This document shows positions 46,414 through 56,406 of a stretch of DNA of 64,000 nucleotides, one piece after another. Position numbers and translations under genes: made by a program. How positions within the stretch are numbered: the first letter of the stretch is position 1; each line of letters opens with the position of its first letter. Origin of the DNA: Streptomyces althioticus. GTDB lineage: Bacteria > Actinomycetota > Actinomycetes > Streptomycetales > Streptomycetaceae. The notes beneath the pieces were generated by a model that ran no database searches, was not told the DNA's origin, and was given only the letters and a program-made list of their open reading frames with translations. Location: NCBI GenBank assembly GCA_014649355.1, contig BMSW01000014.1:1-64000 (forward strand), written 5' to 3'.

Positions 46414-46487
<74 letters not shown>

Positions 46488-46511
46488 CTTGCGACGAGCA
46501 GGTCGTCGGGT

Positions 46512-46541
46512 CGTATCGGAGTTCTCCGATACGGCCTTTTT
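46512..46541 (+). terminator. Rho-independent terminator of tRNA-Pro copy 2
   Basis: Nine-bp stem (46512-46520 / 46525-46533) with GTTC loop and a T5 run at 46537-46541. Confidence 0.85.
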
Positions 46542-46553
46542 CGCGTCCGCGCC

Positions 46554-47495
46554 TCAGTCGAGCGTGATCCGGGCCCGCACCGGCAGGTGGTCGCTCCCCG
46601 TCGCGGGCAGCGTCTCGATCCCGCTCACCGTCGCCGAGCGGGCCATCACCTGGTCGATCCGCACCAGCGGCAGCCCCGTCGGGAAGCTGAACGCGAATCC
46701 GCGCCGTGGCACCTCCAGCCGGGACGTCAGCGGGGCGAGGCCCCGGTCGTCGACCGTGCCGTTGAGGTCGCCCATCAGGATCACCCGGTCCAGCGGCTCG
46801 TCCGCCACCGCCCGCCCCAGCAGCGCCGCGCTCTCGTCACGCCCGGCCGACGTCATCCCGCGCGGCACGATCCGCACCGACGGCAGATGCGCCACGTACA
46901 CCGCGACCTCCCCGTGCGGCGTGGCGGCCATCGCCCGCAGTCCCCGGCTCCACGGCTCGGTCAGGCGGGCCGGCTTGATGTCCACCGTCCGCGCCCCGCT
47001 CAGCGGGTGCCGGGACCACAGCCCGACGGTGCCCCGCACCACGTGGTGCGGATAGCGCGCGGCGAGGACCCGCTCGTACGCGGGCAGCGCGTCCGGGACC
47101 AGTTCCTCAAGCGCGATCAGGTCCGCGCCGGAGCCCGCGAGGGCGCGGGCCGTGTCCGCGGGGTCGGGGTTCTCGTCGGAGACGTTGTGCTGCACCACGA
47201 CCAGATCGCGCGGCCCGGCCGGGTCCGCGGGGAGGAGCAGGTCACCGAAGGAACGCGTCCACACCGCGACGGGCAGCAGCACGGCCACCAGGACGACGGG
47301 CGACCTGCGCACCAGGCCGTACAGGAACAGGGGGACGACCGCCAGGCCGAACCACGGCAGGAACGACTCCAGCAGGCTCCCCAACCGGCCCGGCGTGTTC
47401 GGCACCGCCCGGTGGAACGCGAGCAGCCCCGCCGTCAGCACGGCCAGGGCCGCGGGCACCCGCCCCCGGACCGGACGGGGTCTCGCGATGTCCAC
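46554..47495 (-). CDS. Membrane-anchored endonuclease/exonuclease/phosphatase-fold protein
   Basis: A 313-residue protein: three hydrophobic segments within the first 100 residues, then an EEP domain (VVVQHNVSDENPD, ALEEL, DLNGTVDDR, and a final ATGSDHLPVRARI). The two halves suggest an exported catalytic domain. EEP proteins cut phosphodiesters or phosphomonoesters; substrate unknown. GTG 47495 is chosen with AAGGGGA eight bases upstream; the longer frame runs into the intergenic region. Confidence 0.87.
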   Translation of the reverse strand: MDIARPRPVRGRVPAALAVLTAGLLAFHRAVPNTPGRLGSLLESFLPWFGLAVVPLFLYGLVRRSPVVLVAVLLPVAVWTRSFGDLLLPADPAGPRDLVVVQHNVSDENPDPADTARALAGSGADLIALEELVPDALPAYERVLAARYPHHVVRGTVGLWSRHPLSGARTVDIKPARLTEPWSRGLRAMAATPHGEVAVYVAHLPSVRIVPRGMTSAGRDESAALLGRAVADEPLDRVILMGDLNGTVDDRGLAPLTSRLEVPRRGFAFSFPTGLPLVRIDQVMARSATVSGIETLPATGSDHLPVRARITLD

Positions 47496-47565
47496 CCGGG
47501 CGTCCCCTTCGCGCGTCGTGATGATCAGTACTGATCGTACGGACGCGCGGGGAGGGCCCCGCGGT

Positions 47566-48351
47566 TCACGGTCTGACCAGCAACTGGAAGTCGAAGGAGT
47601 ACCGGGACGCGCGGTAGATGTGGCTGCCGTACTCCACCGCACGGCCCGTGTCGTCGTACGCGGTGCGCTGCATGGTGAGCAGCGCCGCGCCCTCCTTCTC
47701 GTCCAGGCGGGACGCCTCCTCGGCGGTCGCCGAGCGGGCGCCGACCGTCTGGCGGGCGCTGTGCAGGGTGATGCCGGCCGCGCGCATCATCCGGTACAGG
47801 CCTGTCGCCTCCAGGCGGTCGGCGTCCAGGTCGAGCAGGCCCGACGGAAGGTGGTTGCTCAGCAGGGCGACCGGCAGGCCGTGGGTGCGCCGCAGCCGCT
47901 CCAGGGCGATCACCTCGGCGCCCTCGGGCAGCCCCAGGGCGGCGGCCACGCCGGGCGGCGCCGGGACGGTCTCGATGCGGACCACCTCCGTGGTCGGCGC
48001 CTGCCCGGCCGCCTCCAGGTCGTCGTAGAGACTGGTCAGCTCCAGGGAGCGGCGCACCTGGCTGTGCACCACCTGGGTGCCCACCCCGCGCCGCCGGACC
48101 AGCAGCCCCTTGTCGACCAGCGACTGGATGGCCTGGCGGACGGTCGGCCGGGACAGGCCGAGACGGACGGAGAGGTCCACCTCGTTGCCCAGCAGGTCGC
48201 CGGGCGCGAGCACCCCGCCGGAGATCGCCGCCTCCAGCTGCTGGGCGAGCTGGTAGTACAGCGGCACCGGACTGCCCCGGTCCAGGGCGAAGTCCAGGGT
48301 GTGCGTCGCCGGTCCGGCCGCGGCGCGTGCGGGGTCACCGGGCTTCGCCAT
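47566..48351 (-). CDS. GntR regulator, HutC/UTRA subfamily, of the inositol operon
   Basis: A 261-residue protein. Winged HTH (about 27-90; LYYQLAQQLEAAISGGVLAPGD, LSRPTVRQAIQSLVDKGLLVRRRGVGT) is followed by a UTRA sugar-sensing domain (about 110-255; RLRRTHGLPVALLSNHLP). It follows iolD by 47 bases on the same strand, so it is probably part of the operon and its repressor. The GT-N4-AC sites at 53193 and 53236 are candidate targets. Confidence 0.9.
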   Translation of the reverse strand: MAKPGDPARAAAGPATHTLDFALDRGSPVPLYYQLAQQLEAAISGGVLAPGDLLGNEVDLSVRLGLSRPTVRQAIQSLVDKGLLVRRRGVGTQVVHSQVRRSLELTSLYDDLEAAGQAPTTEVVRIETVPAPPGVAAALGLPEGAEVIALERLRRTHGLPVALLSNHLPSGLLDLDADRLEATGLYRMMRAAGITLHSARQTVGARSATAEEASRLDEKEGAALLTMQRTAYDDTGRAVEYGSHIYRASRYSFDFQLLVRP

Positions 48352-48398
48352 GGACGTGCCTTCCTGTCGGGGCTCCCGGTCGGAGCGCGGGGGCGGGT

Positions 48399-50270
48399 TC
48401 ACAGGTGGCGGCGGCGCCCGGTGACCTGGGCGTCGTAGCGTTCGCGGGCCTGCCGGGCGGGCTCGCGGGTGGCGACCTCCGCCACCGGCACGTCCCACCA
48501 AGCCTCCGCCGGGGGAGCGGTCGGCGTCGGGTCGGTCTCGACGTAGACGCAGGTCGGACGGTCGGAGGCGCGGGCCTCGGCGAGGGCGGAGCGCAGCTCC
48601 CGCACCGTCTTGGCGCGCAGGACGTCCATGCCGAGGCTGGCCGCGTTCGCCGCGAGGTCCACCGGCAGCGGGGCGCCGGTGAAGGAGCCGTCCTCGGCGC
48701 GGTACCGGTAGGCGGTGCCGTAACGCTCGCCGCCGGTCTCCTCCGACAGGCCGCCGATGGAGGCGTAACCGTGGTTCTGGACGAGGACCACGTTGACCGG
48801 CAGGCCCTCCTGGACGGCCGTGACGATCTCCGTGGGCATCATCAGGTACGTGCCGTCGCCGACGAGCGCCCAGACGGGCGTGCCGGGCGCGGCCTGCTGG
48901 ACGCCCAGCGCGGCGGGGATCTCGTAGCCCATGCAGGAGTAGCCGTACTCCAGGTGGTACTGGCGGGGGCTGCGGGCGCGCCACAGCTTGTGCAGGTCGC
49001 CCGGGAGCGAGCCGGCCGCGTTGATCACCACGTCGTCGTCGCCGACCACCGCGTCCAGCGCGCCCAGCACCTGCGTCTGGGTCGGCACGGCGGTGTCGTC
49101 CTCGGCGCGCAGGGCCGCCTCGACGACCGCGTCCCAGCGCTCCTTGCCCTGCCCGTACTCCGCTTCGTACGCCGCGTCCACGCGGTACCCGGCGAGCGCC
49201 TCCGTGAGCCGCTCCAGACCGGTGCGCGCGTCGCAGACGAGGGGGCGGGCGGCGAGCTTGTGGGCGTCGAAGCCGGTGACGTTGAGGTTCACGAACGTGA
49301 CGTCCGGGTTCCGGAACAGGGTGCCGGAGGCGGTGGTGAAGTCGGTGTAGCGCGTGCCGACGCCGATCACCACGTCGGCGTCGCGGGCCAGCGCGTCGCT
49401 GACCGCGGTGCCGGTGTGGCCGATGCCGCCCAGGTCGGCGGGGTGGTCGTGGCGCAGGGAACCCTTGCCGGCCTGGGTCGAGGCGACCGGGATGCCGGTG
49501 GCGTCCACGAGCGCCCGCAGCGCGTCCTCGGCCTCGCTGTGGTGCACGCCGCCACCCGCGACGATCAGCGGCCGGCGGGCCGCCCGTACGGCCGCCACGG
49601 CCGCGTCCAGCTCCACCGGGTCCGGGGCGGGCCGCCGTACCGTCCACACCCGCTCGGCGAAGAACTCCTCCGGCCAGTCGTACGCCTCCGCCTGCACGTC
49701 CTGCGGCAGGGCGAGGGTGATGGCGCCGGTCTCGGCCGGGTCGGCGAGCACCCGCATCGCGTTCAGCGCGGACGGGATCAGCGCCTCGGGGCGGGTGATC
49801 CGGTCGAAGTACCGGGAGACGGGGCGGAGCGTGTCGTTGACCGAGACGTCGGCCTCGACGGGGTGCTCCAGCTGCTGGAGCAGCGGGTCGGCGGCGCGGG
49901 AGGCGAAGTAGTCGCCGGGCAGCAGCAGCACCGGCAGCCGGTTGATGGTGGCGAGCGCGGCGCCGGTGACCATGTTGGTCGCGCCGGGGCCGATGGACGT
50001 CGTCACCGCCTGCGCCGAGAGGCGGTTGAGCTGGCGGGCGTACCCGACGGCCGCGTGCACCATCGACTGCTCGTTGCGGCCCTGGTGGTACGGCATGGCG
50101 TCGCGGTACTCCACCAGCGCCTGCCCGAGACCGGCGACGTTGCCGTGGCCGAAGATGCCCCAGGTGCCCGCGATCAGCCGGCGGCGCACACCGTCCCGCT
50201 CGGTGTACTGCGCGGACAGGAACCGCACCAGGGCCTGGGCGGTGGTCAGTCGGCGGGTGGTGGCGCTCAT
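48399..50270 (-). CDS. iolD: 3D-(3,5/4)-trihydroxycyclohexane-1,2-dione hydrolase
   Basis: A 623-residue TPP enzyme of the acetolactate-synthase fold, usual IolD length. The N-terminal catalytic glutamate is in YHQGRNEQSMVHAAVGYAR, and the TPP/Mg motif in VGDGTYLMMPTEIV. It hydrolytically opens the trihydroxycyclohexane-dione to 5-deoxyglucuronate in inositol catabolism. ATG 50270 overlaps the iolB stop (ATGA). Confidence 0.94.
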   Translation of the reverse strand: MSATTRRLTTAQALVRFLSAQYTERDGVRRRLIAGTWGIFGHGNVAGLGQALVEYRDAMPYHQGRNEQSMVHAAVGYARQLNRLSAQAVTTSIGPGATNMVTGAALATINRLPVLLLPGDYFASRAADPLLQQLEHPVEADVSVNDTLRPVSRYFDRITRPEALIPSALNAMRVLADPAETGAITLALPQDVQAEAYDWPEEFFAERVWTVRRPAPDPVELDAAVAAVRAARRPLIVAGGGVHHSEAEDALRALVDATGIPVASTQAGKGSLRHDHPADLGGIGHTGTAVSDALARDADVVIGVGTRYTDFTTASGTLFRNPDVTFVNLNVTGFDAHKLAARPLVCDARTGLERLTEALAGYRVDAAYEAEYGQGKERWDAVVEAALRAEDDTAVPTQTQVLGALDAVVGDDDVVINAAGSLPGDLHKLWRARSPRQYHLEYGYSCMGYEIPAALGVQQAAPGTPVWALVGDGTYLMMPTEIVTAVQEGLPVNVVLVQNHGYASIGGLSEETGGERYGTAYRYRAEDGSFTGAPLPVDLAANAASLGMDVLRAKTVRELRSALAEARASDRPTCVYVETDPTPTAPPAEAWWDVPVAEVATREPARQARERYDAQVTGRRRHL

Positions 50271-51160
50271 GCGGACCTCTCCGGTGCGGTGTAGAGGGGG
50301 AGTCGGGGGTCGACGGGCTGCTCGGGCCAGGTGTCGCGGATCCAGGCGTGGTCGGGGTGGTCGCAGATCAGCCAGGCGCGTTCGTCCTCGGGTCCCGCCA
50401 TGACGTTCAGGTAGTACATGTGGTGGCCGGGCACCGCCATGGACGGGCCGTGCCAACCGTCCGGGATGAGGACGACGTCGCCGTCGCGCACCTCGGCCAG
50501 CACGTCCGTGTCACGGCCCGGACCGGACGGGGAGACCCGCTGGTAGCCGAGGCCCGGGGTGCCGTCGTGGGCGGCGAACTCGAAGTAGTAGATCTCCTCC
50601 AGCACCGACTCCTCGCCCGGCCGGTGCTCGTCGTGCTTGTGCGGCGGGAACGACGACCAGTTGCCGCCCGGGGTGAGCACCTCGACCGCGATCAGCTTGT
50701 CGCACTCGAAGACGCCCGCGGCTCCGAAGTTGTTGACCTGGCGGGAGCAGTTCCCGGTGCCGCGCAGCTCCACCGGCACGTCCGACGCGGGTCCGTACCG
50801 CGCGGGCAGCCGCCGGGTGCAGCGGGCGCCGGTCAGCGCGAACCGCCCGCCCTCCGCCGAGGACACGGTGACCCGGGCGTCGCGCGGCACGTAGGCGAAG
50901 TCGGTGACGCCGTCGAAGACGCTCGTACGGCCGGTGAGCGCGAACTCCTCGTGGCCGAAGTCGTCGTCCGAGGCGACCGTGCACGCGCCGCTCAGGGGCA
51001 GCACGATCCACTCGGCGTCCCCGGTGTCGAAGGTGTGCGAGCCGCCCGGCCCCAGCCGCAGCACCCGCAGCGAGGAGTACCCCCAGCCGGCGCTGTCCGG
51101 GCTCACGTCCACGGCGTACGGGCCGGCGTCGGCCTCGCCCGCGGGAAGGTGATGGGTCAT
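50267..51160 (-). CDS. iolB: 5-deoxy-glucuronate isomerase
   Basis: A 297-residue bicupin of the KduI/IolB family. The metal-site region is SFPPHKHDEHRPGEESVLEEIYYFEF (His-rich, quoted in part) and the second is GWHGPSMAVPGHHMYYLNVMAG. It converts 5-deoxyglucuronate to 2-deoxy-5-keto-D-gluconate. ATG 51160 is chosen as it starts MTHHLPAG; the longer frame runs into upstream sequence. Confidence 0.94.
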   Translation of the reverse strand: MTHHLPAGEADAGPYAVDVSPDSAGWGYSSLRVLRLGPGGSHTFDTGDAEWIVLPLSGACTVASDDDFGHEEFALTGRTSVFDGVTDFAYVPRDARVTVSSAEGGRFALTGARCTRRLPARYGPASDVPVELRGTGNCSRQVNNFGAAGVFECDKLIAVEVLTPGGNWSSFPPHKHDEHRPGEESVLEEIYYFEFAAHDGTPGLGYQRVSPSGPGRDTDVLAEVRDGDVVLIPDGWHGPSMAVPGHHMYYLNVMAGPEDERAWLICDHPDHAWIRDTWPEQPVDPRLPLYTAPERSA

Positions 51161-51197
51161 GCGTGCCTCCGTCTGCGAACGTCGTCGTACGGGCTTG

Positions 51198-52073
51198 TCA
51201 CAACAGGCCGACGGCCGTGTCCACCGCCGTCTCCACACTGCCCTCGGCGGGGTAGAGCAGCGAGCGGCCGACGACCATGCCCTGCACGGTGGGCAGCCGC
51301 AGCGCCTTGCCCCAGCGTTCGTAGGCCGCCTCCTGGTCGCCGACCTCGCCGCCGAGCAGCACCACCGGCAGCGTCGACGTGCGCAGCACCTCGTCCATGT
51401 CGTCGACGTTCTCGGTGACCGGCAGCTTCAGCCAGGTGTAGGCGGAGGTGCCGCCGAGCCCGGAGGCGATGGCGATGGAGCGGGTGACGGCCTCGGCGGA
51501 CAGGTCGTTGCGGACCCGGCCGTCCACGCGGCGGGAGATGAACGGCTCCACGAACACCGGCAGCCGACGCGCGGCCATCGCGTCGACGGCGCGGGCGGAG
51601 GCCTCCAGGGTGGCGAGCGATCCGGGGTCGTCGTAGTCGATGCGGACCAGCAGCTTGCCCGCGTCGAAACCGAGCCGCTCGATGTCCTCGGCGCGGTGGC
51701 CGGTGAAGCGGTCGTCCATCTCGAAGGACGCCCCGGCCAGGCCGCCGCGGTTCATCGAGCCCATGACGACCTTGTTCTCCAGCGCGCCCAGCAGGAGCAG
51801 GTCCTCCAGGATGTCGGCGGTGGCCAGCACCCCGTCCACGCCCGGCCGGGACAGCGCGACACACAGGCGTTCCAGCAAGCCGGCCCGGTCCGCCATGGCC
51901 AGACGGCGGTCGCCTATGCCGAGCGCGCCCCGCGCGGGGTGGTCCGCGGCCACGATCATCAGCCGGCCGCTGTCGCCGAGCAGCGGACGCCGGGTCCGGC
52001 GGGCGGCCGCCTCGGCGACGGCCTCGGGATGCCGGGCGCGGACCGTGGTGAGCTCGGGGATGCTGAGTTTCAA
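51198..52073 (-). CDS. Cgl0159-type (beta/alpha)8 protein, probable aldolase of the inositol locus
   Basis: A 291-residue TIM-barrel protein. LMIVAADHPARGALGIG and LLVRIDYDDPGS are aldolase-like, and the family Cgl0159 lies in iol clusters of actinobacteria. By position it may replace the class II aldolase IolJ that splits 2-deoxy-5-keto-gluconate 6-phosphate; this is inference. TTG 52073 has GGAG seven bases upstream. It is 13 bases after iolC. Confidence 0.82.
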   Translation of the reverse strand: MKLSIPELTTVRARHPEAVAEAAARRTRRPLLGDSGRLMIVAADHPARGALGIGDRRLAMADRAGLLERLCVALSRPGVDGVLATADILEDLLLLGALENKVVMGSMNRGGLAGASFEMDDRFTGHRAEDIERLGFDAGKLLVRIDYDDPGSLATLEASARAVDAMAARRLPVFVEPFISRRVDGRVRNDLSAEAVTRSIAIASGLGGTSAYTWLKLPVTENVDDMDEVLRTSTLPVVLLGGEVGDQEAAYERWGKALRLPTVQGMVVGRSLLYPAEGSVETAVDTAVGLL

Positions 52074-52086
52074 GGAAGGGCTCCGT

Positions 52087-53067
52087 TCAGGGCTGGTTCG
52101 GCCGGCCGGCCGCGTCCCGCGCGAGGAGGTCGGCGACCTCCGGCCCGGTCGGCATGGCGGACGAGCAGGCGAGGCGCGAGGCGACGAGGGCGCCGGCCGC
52201 GTTGGCGTGGCGCATGGTCCGCTCCAGGTCCCAGCCGGAGAGCAGACCGTGGCAGAGCGAGCCGCCGAAGGCGTCGCCGGCGCCGAGGCCGTTGACCACC
52301 TCGACCGGCACCGGGGGCACCTCCGCGCGGCTGCCGTCACGGTGCACGGCCAGCACACCGCGCGGACCCTGCTTCACCACGGCCAGCTCCACGCCGGCCG
52401 CCAGCAGCGCCTCGGCGCACGCCTCGGGCTCGCGCACCCCGGTGGCGACCTCGCACTCGTCGAGGTTGCCGACGGCGACCGTGGCGTGGCGCAGCGCCTC
52501 GCGGTAGTACGGGCGCGCCTGGTCCGGGTCCCGCCAGAACATGGGACGCCAGTCCAGGTCGAAGACGGTGGTGCCGGCCTTGGCGCGCGCCTCCAGGGCG
52601 GCCAGCGTGGCGGTGCGGCTCGGCTCCTCGCTCAGGCCGGTGCCGGTGATCCAGAAGATGCCGGCCGCGCGGATCGCCGGCAGGTCCAGCTCGTGCGGGT
52701 GGATCTCCAGGTCGGGCGCCTTGGGACGCCGGTAGAAGTAGAGGGGGAAGTCGTCCGGCGGGAAGATCTCGCAGAAGGTGACGGGGGTCGGGTACGCCGC
52801 CACCGGGGTCACCCAGCGGTCGTCCACACCGAAGTCCTTCAGCGCCTCGTGCAGATAGGCGCCGAAGGGGTCGTCGCCGGTGCGGGTGATCACCGCGGTG
52901 GAGCGGCCGAGCCGCGCCGCGGCGACCGCGACATTCGCGGCGGACCCGCCCAGGAACTTCCCGAACGTCTCCACCTGCGACAACGGCACTCCGGTCTGCA
53001 GGGGATAAAGGTCGACCCCGATGCGACCCATGGTCACCAGGTCGAAATACTGTGGTGTGTCGGCCAT
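52087..53067 (-). CDS. iolC: 5-dehydro-2-deoxygluconokinase
   Basis: A 326-residue PfkB sugar kinase. N-terminal GRIGVDLYPLQTG, FLGGSAANVAVAAARLG and the C-terminal PfkB motif VNGLGAGDAFGGSLCHG with the catalytic Asp are present. It phosphorylates 2-deoxy-5-keto-gluconate. First gene of the minus-strand iol operon; GAGGAG nine bases before the ATG. Confidence 0.94.
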   Translation of the reverse strand: MADTPQYFDLVTMGRIGVDLYPLQTGVPLSQVETFGKFLGGSAANVAVAAARLGRSTAVITRTGDDPFGAYLHEALKDFGVDDRWVTPVAAYPTPVTFCEIFPPDDFPLYFYRRPKAPDLEIHPHELDLPAIRAAGIFWITGTGLSEEPSRTATLAALEARAKAGTTVFDLDWRPMFWRDPDQARPYYREALRHATVAVGNLDECEVATGVREPEACAEALLAAGVELAVVKQGPRGVLAVHRDGSRAEVPPVPVEVVNGLGAGDAFGGSLCHGLLSGWDLERTMRHANAAGALVASRLACSSAMPTGPEVADLLARDAAGRPNQP

Positions 53068-53180
53068 TGAGCGACGCTCCTCGAGCAGCTGGGGATGCGG
53101 GGCCCAGGACGCCCTGCCACGGTGGGGACGTGCTTCCGGGGACCCGCCGCCTCCCAGGTGTAGGTCTCGAGGGGCGGCGG

Positions 53181-53245
53181 TGTCAATAGTTTGTACTTAC
53201 ATTCGGACGAGCGCGTGAAATGATGTCTTAACAAAGTATTGACAG
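53181..53245. promoter_or_regulatory. Divergent iol promoters with mirrored -35 boxes and candidate GntR sites
   Basis: TGTCAATA (53181-53188) on the minus strand and TATTGACA (53238-53245) on the plus strand are exact reverse complements, each carrying a TTGACA -35. Two sites of the pattern GTANTKAC, GTACTTAC (53193-53200) and GTATTGAC (53236-53243), lie 43 bp apart and touch both -35 regions. A minus-strand -10 TACACC follows after 18 bases. The rest of the gap (53068-53389) holds only the leaders of iolC and the binding protein. Confidence 0.6.
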
Positions 53246-53389
53246 CAGGCGGTTTCGGGGATTGGATCGCGTCCCAGCACGAACCGCCGTGTGTGATGGC
53301 ACACACCCCGGACTCCCGAGGTTCCGGGCACCGGACTCTCGGACTCCTCGCCCCCTTTTCCCCGTGAAGCACAGTGAGGTGCAGGACTG

Positions 53390-54409
53390 ATGGACCGCTC
53401 TTCCCACCCCCGCTCCCGCAGAGTCGCCCCCTTCGTCGCGGCCGCGGCGGCAGCCGCCCTGGCTCTCGCAGGCTGCTCGAGCAGCAGCGGCGGCAAGAAG
53501 TCCGAGGAAGGCGGAGCGGACGCCTCGGCCGGCAAGGCCTCGACGCCGCAGATGACCGTCGCCCTGGTCACCCACCAGGCGCCCGGCGACACCTTCTGGG
53601 ACATCGTGCGCAAGGGTGCGCAGACCGCCGCCGACAAGGACAACGTCAAGCTGATCTACTCGGCCGACCCGAACGCCGGCAACCAGGCCAACCTGGTGCA
53701 GAACGCCATCGACCAGAAGGTCGACGGCATCGCGGTCACCCTCGCCAAGCCGGACGCGCTCAAGGGCGTCATAGCCAAGGCCGAGGCGGCGGGCATCCCG
53801 GTCGTCGGCATCAACTCCGGACTGAGCGACTGGAAGAATCTCGGGCTGCTGGAGTTCTTCGGGCAGGACGAGACCGTCGCGGGCGAGGCGTTCGGCAAGA
53901 AGCTCAACGAGGTCGGCGCGAAGAACGCGGTCTGCGTCGTCCAGGAGCAGGGCAACATCGGCCTGACCCAGCGCTGCGCCGGCCTGGAGAAGACCTTCGA
54001 GGGCAAGACGCAGGTCCTCAACGTCAACGGCACCGACATGCCGTCGGTGAAGTCGACCATCACGGCCAAGCTGAAGCAAGACTCCTCCATCGACTACGTC
54101 GTCACCCTCGGCGCCCCCTTCGCGCCGACCGCGGTGCAGTCCGTCGAGGAGGCCGGCAGCAAGGCGAAGGTCGCCACCTTCGACCTGAACAAGGAGCTGA
54201 CCGGCGCCATCCAGGACGGCGACATCGAGTTCGCGGTGGACCAGCAGCCCTACCTCCAGGGCTACCTCGCCGTCGACGGCCTGTGGCTCTACAAGAACAA
54301 CGGCAACTACAGCGGCGGTGGCGAGCAGCCCGTCCTGACGGGCCCGGCGTTCGTCGACAAGTCCAACGTCGAGGCGGTCTCCCAGTTCGCCGCGAAGGGC
54401 ACCCGGTGA
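53390..54409 (+). CDS. Sugar-binding lipoprotein, probable myo-inositol binder (ABC family 2)
   Basis: A 339-residue periplasmic-binding protein-like lipoprotein. Lipobox LAGC near residue 29 follows an Ala-rich signal; the rest is a peripl_BP_4 fold: TVALVTHQAPGDTFWDIVRKGAQ and VGINSGLSDWKN, FAVDQQPYLQGYLAVDGLW. Such proteins bind inositol, ribose or xylose; iol genes argue for inositol. ATG with GAGGTG-like site. Confidence 0.9.
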   Translation: MDRSSHPRSRRVAPFVAAAAAAALALAGCSSSSGGKKSEEGGADASAGKASTPQMTVALVTHQAPGDTFWDIVRKGAQTAADKDNVKLIYSADPNAGNQANLVQNAIDQKVDGIAVTLAKPDALKGVIAKAEAAGIPVVGINSGLSDWKNLGLLEFFGQDETVAGEAFGKKLNEVGAKNAVCVVQEQGNIGLTQRCAGLEKTFEGKTQVLNVNGTDMPSVKSTITAKLKQDSSIDYVVTLGAPFAPTAVQSVEEAGSKAKVATFDLNKELTGAIQDGDIEFAVDQQPYLQGYLAVDGLWLYKNNGNYSGGGEQPVLTGPAFVDKSNVEAVSQFAAKGTR

Positions 54410-55488
54410 TGAGCATGGCCCAACAGGCTGAGCCGGCGGCGACCACGCCGCCGGCCCCCGGCCCCGAGAAGCAGAAGGACGGCCGCACCGCACGGCGCCC
54501 GCTGGCGCTGCGGCTCCTCGCCCGGCCCGAGGTCGGCGTGTTCCTCGGCGCGGTCGCCGTCCTCGTGTTCTTCCTGTTCGCCGCCCCGCCGGTGCGCGAC
54601 GGCAGCTCGATGGCGAACATCCTGTACCAGTCGTCGACCATCGGGATCATGGCGCTGCCCGTGGCGCTGCTGATGATCGGCGGCGAGTTCGACCTCTCGG
54701 CCGGCGTCGCCGTCGTCACCTCGGCGCTCACCGCGAGCATGCTGAGCTACCAGCTCACCCTGAACGTGTGGATGGGCGTGATCGTCGCCCTCGTGGTGTC
54801 GCTCGCCGTCGGCTTCTTCAACGGCTGGATGCTGGTGAAGACCGGGCTGCCGAGCTTCCTCGTCACCCTGGGCACCTTCCTGATCCTCCAGGGCGTCAAC
54901 CTCGCGGTGACCAAACTCGTCACCGGCAACGTCGCCACCGACAGCATCGCCGACATGGACGGCTTCGACCAGGCCAAGGCGCTCTTCGCCTCCAGCTTCG
55001 AGGTCGGCGGCGTCCAGGTGAAGATCACCGTGATCTGGTGGCTCGTCTTCGCCGCCCTCGCCACCTGGGTCCTGCTGCGCACCAAGTACGGCAACTGGAT
55101 TTTCGCGGTCGGCGGCAACAAGGAGAGCGCCCGCGCGGTCGGCGTCCCCGTCACCTTCACCAAGATCTCGCTCTTCATGCTGGTCGGCCTCGGCGCGTGG
55201 TTCGTCGGCATGCACAACCTGTTCTCCTTCAACACCGTGCAGTCCGGCGAGGGCGTGGGCCAGGAGCTCATCTACATCGCCGCGGCGGTCATCGGCGGCT
55301 GTCTGCTGACCGGCGGCTACGGCTCGGCGATCGGACCCGTCTTCGGCGCCTTCATGTTCGGCATGGTGCAGCAGGGCATCGTCTACGCCGGCTGGAACCC
55401 GGACTGGTTCAAGGCCTTCCTCGGCGTGATGCTGCTCGGCGCCGTCCTCATCAATCTGTGGGTCCAGCGCACGGCGACCCGGAGGTGA
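54409..55488 (+). CDS. Sugar ABC permease, RbsC-like (inositol uptake)
   Basis: A 359-residue permease with about nine helices: [21 protein letters not shown] has the RbsC hallmark, [20 protein letters not shown] and [24 protein letters not shown] too (quoted within limits). ATG shares the upstream stop (TGATG). Confidence 0.93.
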   Translation: MSMAQQAEPAATTPPAPGPEKQKDGRTARRPLALRLLARPEVGVFLGAVAVLVFFLFAAPPVRDGSSMANILYQSSTIGIMALPVALLMIGGEFDLSAGVAVVTSALTASMLSYQLTLNVWMGVIVALVVSLAVGFFNGWMLVKTGLPSFLVTLGTFLILQGVNLAVTKLVTGNVATDSIADMDGFDQAKALFASSFEVGGVQVKITVIWWLVFAALATWVLLRTKYGNWIFAVGGNKESARAVGVPVTFTKISLFMLVGLGAWFVGMHNLFSFNTVQSGEGVGQELIYIAAAVIGGCLLTGGYGSAIGPVFGAFMFGMVQQGIVYAGWNPDWFKAFLGVMLLGAVLINLWVQRTATRR

Positions 55489-55493
55489 CCGCA

Positions 55494-56405
55494 ATGACCG
55501 ACAAGACGACCGGCACCGAAGGTGCCGTCCGCACGGACACCCCGGCCGACGGGGACCGCCCCCTGGTCGAGCTCCGCGCCGCCGGCAAGTCCTACGGCAA
55601 CATCCGCGCCCTGCACGGCGTCGATCTGACCGTCCACCCCGGCAAGGTGACCTGCGTCCTCGGCGACAACGGCGCAGGCAAGTCCACCCTCATCAAGATC
55701 ATCTCGGGGCTGCACCAGCACACCGAGGGCGAGTTCCTCGTCGACGGCGAACCGGTGCGCTTCTCCACCCCGCGCGAGGCCCTCGACAAGGGCATCGCCA
55801 CCGTCTACCAGGACCTCGCGGTCGTCCCGCTGATGCCGGTCTGGCGGAACTTCTTCCTCGGCTCCGAGATGACCAAGGGCCCCTGGCCCCTGCGCCGCCT
55901 CGACATCGAGCGGATGAAGAAGACCGCCGACGAGGAACTGCGCAACATGGGCATCGTCCTGGACGACCTGGAGCAGCCCATCGGCACGCTCTCCGGCGGC
56001 CAGCGCCAGTGCGTGGCGATCGCCCGCGCCGTCTACTTCGGCGCCCGCGTCCTCATCCTCGACGAGCCCACCGCCGCCCTCGGCGTCAAGCAGTCCGGGG
56101 TCGTCCTGAAGTACATCGCCATGGCCCGCGACCGCGGCCTCGGCGTCATCTTCATCACCCACAACCCGCACCACGCCTACATGGTCGGCGACCAGTTCAA
56201 CGTGCTGCGCCTGGGCACCCTCGAGCTCAGCGCCGACCGCAGCCAGGTCGGCCTCGAGGAGCTGACCAACCACATGGCCGGCGGTGCCGAACTGGCCGCC
56301 CTCAAGCACGAGCTGGCGCAGGTCCGCGGCGTCGACACGGAGGGCCTGCCGGAGTCCGGCGACCTCCGGGCACCCACGGCCGCGACCCCGGAAGGGAAGT
56401 CCTGA
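55494..56405 (+). CDS. Sugar ABC ATPase, single nucleotide-binding domain
   Basis: A 303-residue ATPase: Walker [11 protein letters not shown]-loop YQDLAVVP, signature [14 protein letters not shown], Walker [14 protein letters not shown]-loop FITHN. Unlike the two-domain RbsA-type ATPases paired with this permease class, it has one domain, so it would act as a homodimer. GGAGGTGA is five bases before the ATG. Confidence 0.92.
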   Translation: MTDKTTGTEGAVRTDTPADGDRPLVELRAAGKSYGNIRALHGVDLTVHPGKVTCVLGDNGAGKSTLIKIISGLHQHTEGEFLVDGEPVRFSTPREALDKGIATVYQDLAVVPLMPVWRNFFLGSEMTKGPWPLRRLDIERMKKTADEELRNMGIVLDDLEQPIGTLSGGQRQCVAIARAVYFGARVLILDEPTAALGVKQSGVVLKYIAMARDRGLGVIFITHNPHHAYMVGDQFNVLRLGTLELSADRSQVGLEELTNHMAGGAELAALKHELAQVRGVDTEGLPESGDLRAPTAATPEGKS

Positions 56406-56406
56406 C

